Below, piece by piece: positions 60,001 through 64,000 of a DNA stretch of 64,000 bases. Under the pieces are notes generated by a model. It did not search any database, was not told the origin of the DNA, and saw nothing but the letters and a program-made list of their open reading frames with translations. Source of the stretch: Shewanella putrefaciens (lineage in GTDB: Bacteria > Pseudomonadota > Gammaproteobacteria > Enterobacterales > Shewanellaceae); contig NZ_CP066370.1 of NCBI RefSeq assembly GCF_016406325.1, positions 3,472,001-3,536,000 on the forward strand, in the 5' to 3' direction. Both the position numbers and the translations under genes were made by a program. How positions within the stretch are numbered: position 1 is the first letter of the stretch; every line of letters starts with the position of its first letter.

Positions 60001-61559
60001 AGGATGTTATGGCATTGCCATATAAAATCTTCACGCAGTTCTTCGTTTACCACCACATCCAGCACAGTCAACTGGTTCAACTCAGGCCATTTAGCTTGAG
60101 TGACTGACTTAGGTAGATTTTCTAAATGCTGAATAAGCCCTTTAAAGTTATTGGCCGCATTGCTCTTCCAACGGTGATATAAGGACCAACCGATGTTAAA
60201 TAACAGCGCCTTACGGGCTTTTTTATAGTTTTCTTTTGGTTCACCCAAAATTAAACGGGTCAACATATTACGTTCGGTCGATACTTCATCACGCTTAGCA
60301 ACAAAGTTAGCCCAAAGCTTGTTTAAATCTTCGTCATAAACCAATTTATCGGGGCTAGACAACCAAGCTTGGAATACCCGATCCTGCTCTTGCTGGATGC
60401 GCGTTAACAAGTCGCCTTCAGGCACACTGACCCGCGACAAGCGGCCATATTGTTCCTGAGAAATAGAATGAATACGACTGCGTAACGTAAGATAACGCAG
60501 ATAGCGATAGGCACTACCGAACAGGTTATGGTGATTGGTTGGGCTGGTTGCTACCGCCAATTCTGCGTTCAATTCTAATGCCATCAGGTTTTTAGATGGA
60601 TTAAGGAAACGCATTAAACTACGGTCATAATGCTCACGTAAATCCTTAGATTCACGCACAAAATTCATTGCGGCACGTTCAACAGTTTCGATACTACTGA
60701 TAATAGCGCGGCGCAAGTTATGCTGACGCTCATCACGATCGCTCGGTGAAAAATCGATAATGCCATCGATACAGCCGGAGGTATAAAGCTCTTCTGGCGA
60801 TACACCAACAGATTTTGCGCATTCTTGCCAAGATAAATTGTACTTACGGGCAATACTTTGCAGACCCTGTGGCTGAATCGTGTTGAAAATACCATCGCGC
60901 AGCGATAACAGGATGTTCGCCGCCGCTAATGGAATCGCGCCACCTGAATAACCCGCACCGATAACGATACCGACTGTAGGCACGTCAACGTTAGCACTCT
61001 CGGCAATCGCCTTAGAAATAGAATGAGCTTGGTTTTGGCTGTTAGCAATTTCGCCAGCATCCGCTCCTGGGGTATCAATTAAATAGATAATTGGCATAGA
61101 CAATTCGGCAAAATGACGAATTGCTTTACAGGCAGCGTAGTGATGCTCAGGCATCCAAGCACCGTTCGCTGTGGTGCGCTCTTGAGCGATAAAACCAACA
61201 CGGCGAGTACGAGAACCGAAATTAAGCTCAATTTCGGCACTGTAAAAAGAGCCTAAGTGAGTTTCAGTGATCAATCGGCCTTTAAGATCGGCGATGATAC
61301 GCTTAGCCCCTGGGCGACCTTTATCTTGAGTCGGCAGGATCACCTTAGCAACGTAACCATCAACATCTAATGATGCTAAATCTTTTAAGTTTGCCTGAAT
61401 GGCATCTTCACTTAAAAGACCTTTAATTTCTTCCGTTAAACTCTGTTTGCTGTGTTTTGGAAACAGAGAAAAATCCTTTGCCAAATGCTCGGCTTGTAAA
61501 AAAAGCGGGTCGGGCGTTTGGGCTTGAGTCATGTGTGTGGGCTGATTTTTGCTGGTCAT
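57006..61559 (-). CDS. Fused biotin-dependent acyl-CoA carboxylase (carboxyltransferase, biotin carboxylase and biotin carrier in one chain)
   Basis: This 1517-residue protein joins whole enzyme parts. A carboxyltransferase alpha-like domain (about 50-330, with GYSGGAIPLAAANILL) comes first. A long linker follows, then a carboxyltransferase beta-like domain (about 690-940, with SSGGMQTKEGAAALFSMA). A biotin carboxylase (about 960-1400, with KAVQGGGGKGI, EVYFMEMNTRLQVEHPVTE) and a C-terminal biotin carrier with EAMKM (near 1464) complete it. It resembles the multifunctional acetyl-CoA carboxylase seen in Shewanella. The substrate may be acetyl-CoA or another acyl-CoA. ATG at 61559 is preferred over the TTG one codon before, with GAGGA upstream. 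Confidence 0.9.
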   Translation of the reverse strand: MTSKNQPTHMTQAQTPDPLFLQAEHLAKDFSLFPKHSKQSLTEEIKGLLSEDAIQANLKDLASLDVDGYVAKVILPTQDKGRPGAKRIIADLKGRLITETHLGSFYSAEIELNFGSRTRRVGFIAQERTTANGAWMPEHHYAACKAIRHFAELSMPIIYLIDTPGADAGEIANSQNQAHSISKAIAESANVDVPTVGIVIGAGYSGGAIPLAAANILLSLRDGIFNTIQPQGLQSIARKYNLSWQECAKSVGVSPEELYTSGCIDGIIDFSPSDRDERQHNLRRAIISSIETVERAAMNFVRESKDLREHYDRSLMRFLNPSKNLMALELNAELAVATSPTNHHNLFGSAYRYLRYLTLRSRIHSISQEQYGRLSRVSVPEGDLLTRIQQEQDRVFQAWLSSPDKLVYDEDLNKLWANFVAKRDEVSTERNMLTRLILGEPKENYKKARKALLFNIGWSLYHRWKSNAANNFKGLIQHLENLPKSVTQAKWPELNQLTVLDVVVNEELREDFIWQCHNILIFNSLYDNVVGSLASIAKEAMMSKSLSRNSVNNLLHKSIDHALSTQDTANDKAKFYKWLKYFMGQSNRADLLVRVEQWKSVGFPQLNDSLFVVLTYFFERLLPEYFDSESDTSKYTGAINPVRIGRRKDFWNRLTMGYQDLLIQKVLRDEKRKGNMTWENVIKQFFTRFDEINGDKMSANLLNFPGFRLSIEDALDKGIRPCGLITGIADFKEKGQKVRVGVAVSNTAFQAGAFDMASAEKFSALLIECAKRKLPVVCFISSGGMQTKEGAAALFSMAVVNDRITRFIRDNELPVLMFGFGDCTGGAQASFVTHPLVQTYYLSGTNMPFAGQMVVPAYLPSTATLSNYLSKVPGAMAGLVHNPFSDTLDSQLASIDPLMPMPTANINDVIINALSTLVVETPVEEDVIVQSDPRKLMKPINKVLVHARGCTAVKLIRKAHDNNINVVLVASDPDMTSVPADMLKDTDKLVCLGGNTSDESYLNAYSVLKVAEYEQVDALHPGIGFLSESPQFAALCVNNGVNFVGPSVHSMTTMGNKSNAIKTSQAQNVPVVPGSHGILTNAEQAVNVASEIGYPVLLKAVQGGGGKGIQVVKRPEDMIGLFQKTATEAAAAFGNGDLYLEKYVTSLRHIEVQLLRDKFGNAKVLGLRDCSVQRNNQKVVEESGSTMLPDELKKQVLDYTRALGDATDYMGAGTVEFIYNLDANEVYFMEMNTRLQVEHPVTEATSGIDIVSAQFDIAAGRSIEHLEPKEIGYAMEVRVTAEKAALDSHGILQLIPNPGKITECVFPEHPDVEIISIAAPGKEVSPYYDSLIAQIIMRGENREDVIAKLHAYLDSVVLKGIATNIPLLKLILNDGTFKEGVYDTNYLPRFMAELDIPALIAEMEAAAETVGVDTESLRVGESNELKVLAQGAGIFYTSPAPGEPDFVKEGDIVTVEQTLALTEAMKMFSQVNLAGFNRQGAILYPEDQKYRIERILNSNGQQVSQGDLLFVVSPVDA

Positions 61560-61680
61560 CAAAAGATCCTCTGCTTAGCCTCTGAAAATTTTTAGCCAAT
61601 AAATATAACTTTGTTATCCCGCCAAATGCCATTAAACTGCATAAGACGCTATGTTCCATATATGAGACAGTGGGAAAAAC

Positions 61681-62592
61681 ATGCCAGATTTAAACGGTAT
61701 GATGCTATTTGCAGCCGTAGTTAGAGCAAAGGGATTCTCCCAAGCTGCACGTGAAACCGGCCACCCAAAATCCACCATTAGTCGCAAAATCGCGCAGCTT
61801 GAAGAACAACTTGGCGTACGATTATTACAGCGCGACACCCGTAACCTGAGTTTGACCCAAGTCGGGGCACTCTTTTATCAACACTGTGATTCCATTCGCA
61901 ATGAGGTAGAAGCGGCCAAGGCAGTTATCGAGAATACTCACGATGATGTGTCAGGATCATTACGAATTGCAATCCCGGTATCATTTAGCCAAGAATTAAT
62001 CGCTAACCTCTGTAGCGGATTTATGCGTTTATATCCCAATGTGGAATTAGATGTCCAGTTTACTGACAATGATATAGGTTTAGTCGGAGAAGGATATGAC
62101 ATCGCTATCAAATATGGTCCACTGCAATCATCGGACTTAGTGGCAAGATTATTGTTTGAACGCCAGCCCATTTTAGTCGCAAGTCCGAGTTATCTAAAAC
62201 TCAGGGGAACGCCCGCAACACCACAGGAACTCAGTCAGCACAGTGGCATTTTATTAGGGACTTCACGCTCAGCACCTATCTGGCCCCTCGGCAAAGGCCC
62301 ACGAAAAACTATGGTGAACTTCCAACGTAAGGTGCGAGTCAATAGCCCTATCATGGTAAAGCAGTTAGCCATGGATGATTTTGGCATTGCCATGCTATCT
62401 AATTCTGCTTGTAAGACAGAACTCGCCAATGGACAGCTAGTGCCAATCTTACAGGAATGGCCGATTGAACCTTTTAAGGTTTATGGGGTTTATTCGAGTC
62501 GACGCCAACTGGCAACCAATATCAGCGTGTTTTTGGACTTCTTTGTAAAACGCTTTAGCAGCCAAGAAAGCCTGCAATCGTTAATGGGCTAA
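61681..62592 (+). CDS. LysR family transcriptional regulator beside the carboxylase
   Basis: The 303-residue LysR protein has the N-terminal helix-turn-helix FSQAARETGHPKSTISRKIAQLEEQLG and an effector-binding domain typical of the single-target AaeR/DsdC-like group. It diverges from the carboxylase across about 120 bp, so it may regulate it, and converges on the beta-lactamase gene. The OXA-48-like genes of Shewanella are known to have a lysR neighbour. Confidence 0.9.
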   Translation: MPDLNGMMLFAAVVRAKGFSQAARETGHPKSTISRKIAQLEEQLGVRLLQRDTRNLSLTQVGALFYQHCDSIRNEVEAAKAVIENTHDDVSGSLRIAIPVSFSQELIANLCSGFMRLYPNVELDVQFTDNDIGLVGEGYDIAIKYGPLQSSDLVARLLFERQPILVASPSYLKLRGTPATPQELSQHSGILLGTSRSAPIWPLGKGPRKTMVNFQRKVRVNSPIMVKQLAMDDFGIAMLSNSACKTELANGQLVPILQEWPIEPFKVYGVYSSRRQLATNISVFLDFFVKRFSSQESLQSLMG

Positions 62593-62611
62593 GGGTTTAC
62601 CCATTAATAAC

Positions 62612-62647
62612 AAAAAGCCTAGATTATCCCACTAGGCTTTTTGTTTT
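62612..62647 (+). terminator. Terminator between lysR and the beta-lactamase gene
   Basis: The stem AAAAAGCCTAG / CTAGGCTTTTT serves both convergent genes. Confidence 0.85.
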
Positions 62648-62672
62648 CATCTGTCACCCATAACACAGTTGA

Positions 62673-63485
62673 TTAAGGGATAATCTTTTCCTGCCTGAGT
62701 ACTTCTTTTGTAATGGCTTGGCGCAGTGACAAACCATCCGCTGATGGCATATCCATATTCATTGCAAAAAACCATACATTATCATCGAGTTCTACCCAAC
62801 CGACCCACCAACCAATGCTCGGTTCGGCCCTTACGGCATAACCCGTTTTTGCGCGGATAATATAGTCACTATTGGCTTCAGTCAGCATGGCTTGCTTAAC
62901 AATACGCTGACTTCTCTCGGAAACATGCAACTTGTTATGATAAAGCCGACGTAGGAAATCGATTTGCTCTTTGGCTGAGATCCGAATACCTCCATCTAAC
63001 CAAAAACTGTCTAAATTGCCTGAGATATCCTCATTGCCATAATCAAAAACAGCGATCATCTTCCCCATGCGAGCATCACCTATTTGGCGAGCAAACTCTT
63101 GGTAGATGGGCACAACCGAATACTTCATGGCGCTAATCAAATTATGGTCACGATTCCAGGCGGCAATATCACGATTTTTACCATCCCACTTAAAAACTTG
63201 GTGCTCATCTTTCACCATCCCTAAATCGAGAGCAATCAAACTGTTGGGAATTTTAAACGTCGATGCAGGTAAAAAACCTTGATTGGCGCGTTTAAGATTA
63301 TTAGTGAATCCCTGTTGTTTATTTTCATTCCATAACACCACCACGCCTTTAGCTTGGTGCTGAGTAAAACTGGCATCCCAACTGCGGGTTTCTTGCCACT
63401 CTTTTTGGGGCGAGCTAGCAGCAAAAACAGGGAAAACTAAGATAGAGGACATCACCAATACCGCCGAGATGACGAACAAACGCAT
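62673..63485 (-). CDS. blaOXA: Class D beta-lactamase, OXA-48-like
   Basis: The protein of 270 residues has a signal peptide ending VFA|ASS. The class D motifs are all intact: STFK (catalytic Ser and carbamylated Lys), SVV, YGN and KTG. Long stretches equal the OXA-48 sequence as I recall it (for example GVVVLWNENKQQGFTNN). In the loop after KTG the residues are YAVRAEPSIGWW where OXA-48 has YSTRIEPKIGWW; the Arg is kept, with several nearby changes. The nearest relative from memory is the S. oneidensis OXA-54 group. ATG at 63485 follows AAGGAG; an extension to 63590 is not preferred. No IS flanks it. Confidence 0.94.
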   Translation of the reverse strand: MRLFVISAVLVMSSILVFPVFAASSPQKEWQETRSWDASFTQHQAKGVVVLWNENKQQGFTNNLKRANQGFLPASTFKIPNSLIALDLGMVKDEHQVFKWDGKNRDIAAWNRDHNLISAMKYSVVPIYQEFARQIGDARMGKMIAVFDYGNEDISGNLDSFWLDGGIRISAKEQIDFLRRLYHNKLHVSERSQRIVKQAMLTEANSDYIIRAKTGYAVRAEPSIGWWVGWVELDDNVWFFAMNMDMPSADGLSLRQAITKEVLRQEKIIP

Positions 63486-63812
63486 AAAATCTCCTTGAAA
63501 AAACAAACAATCCAACAAACTAAAAAAGTGATTAAGGCTATCACTTAGCACTACGGCATGCCCTAGCAAACTGCTGACCAATTGTGGCAAAAAAGAGGCA
63601 GACTAGACCCTATTGCACTGTTGCAGATGGATTAATGCCAGATCCACATGATTTGTGATAGAAGATATTGGTATAAGATCACAAAGATCACTGGGCTTAA
63701 CTTTATTACCCTCAGCTTGTAGTGCATACTTTTTGGCATAAGAGCCTATCTACACGAAAAAATAATCATTATTTCCAATGAATAACGTCTAATCACTACA
63801 GGGAAGCCAAAC
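63486..63812. other. Divergent promoter region upstream of the beta-lactamase gene
   Basis: About 330 bp without a gene. It holds promoters for the OXA-48-like gene (minus) and for the next gene (plus). No insertion sequence end is visible. Confidence 0.5.
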
Positions 63813-64000
63813 ATGTTGAAGCCAGTGTTAACACTCATCCTCACCACCAGCTTAATGACTACAGCCAGTGCCGTGCAGTTATTTGGTGACGTTGAAGTTT
63901 CCCGCCTACCCACAGCCGAAAAAACCATAGGCGACGTAGTCACTCGCTATCAAGCACTTGACGATGGTCTGGCTCAACTGAGCTCAAAGAAAAACGAAGT
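63813..64000 (+). CDS. Exported protein, cut by window end
   Basis: The first 62 codons are seen. A signal peptide (MLKPVLTLILTTSLMTTASA) is followed by VQLFGDVEVSRLPTAEKTIG. ACAGGGAAG precedes the ATG. In Shewanella, a C15-type peptidase gene is reported next to blaOXA-48-like genes, and this may be it, but too little is visible to say. Confidence 0.55.
   Translation, partial: MLKPVLTLILTTSLMTTASAVQLFGDVEVSRLPTAEKTIGDVVTRYQALDDGLAQLSSKKNE

Noticed and set aside
62600..64000. Mobile transposon around the OXA gene
   Set aside because: No IS ends, inverted repeats or target duplications are visible; both neighbours look like native chromosomal genes.

Overview
The window looks like chromosomal DNA of a Shewanella, close to S. 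oneidensis or S. xiamenensis. The evidence is the gene content and order: an OXA-48-type beta-lactamase beside a LysR gene, a napDAGHB cluster without napC, a second EF-G next to a fused multidomain acetyl-CoA-carboxylase-like gene, a curlin pair with a CsgD-like regulator, and the run pepB-sfsA-dksA-gluQ-pcnB-folK-panB-panC. No rRNA, tRNA, insertion sequence or CRISPR array was found.

Layout. 1-5.3 kb: the 3' end of rhlE, an Aer-like chemoreceptor, dbpA and a pirin gene. 5.7-9.7 kb: an accessory island. A two-gene Gabija-type anti-phage operon (gajA, an OLD-family ATPase with a TOPRIM nuclease domain; gajB, a UvrD-like helicase) lies between integron attC-like sites whose core boxes match as a gene cassette requires. 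A second, apparently geneless cassette follows. No integrase is present in the window. 10.2-18.1 kb: the yheV/yheS/yheT/yheU/prkB housekeeping group, interrupted by a three-gene GMC oxidoreductase cluster. 18.2-18.6 kb: a 64-bp tandem repeat followed by a nested-hairpin element that supplies the end of a GNAT gene. 19.3-27 kb: pepB, sfsA, dksA, gluQ, pcnB (with an apparent AUU start), folK, panB and panC.

27.2-31.8 kb: curli-like biofilm genes (a CsgB-like minor and an unusually long CsgA-like major subunit) facing a TTG-started CsgD-like regulator. 32-43 kb: serA, ygfZ, an HD-GYP response regulator with a 1771-residue hybrid histidine kinase upstream of it, and an AGCS-type sodium:amino-acid symporter behind a glycine riboswitch. 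43.1-47.6 kb: an ABC exporter operon (ATPase, FtsX-type permease, AttH-like lipoprotein). 47.9-52.9 kb: periplasmic nitrate reductase napDAGHB, translationally coupled at three of its four junctions. 53-64 kb: a small unlisted peptide gene, a LysR gene followed by a 7-bp tandem repeat, fusB, the fused carboxylase, a second LysR gene, the OXA-48-like beta-lactamase and the start of an exported protein cut by the window edge.

The strongest candidate for something worth following up is the Gabija operon carried as an orphan integron cassette. All functional names rest on motif and family recognition by eye; no database search was run.
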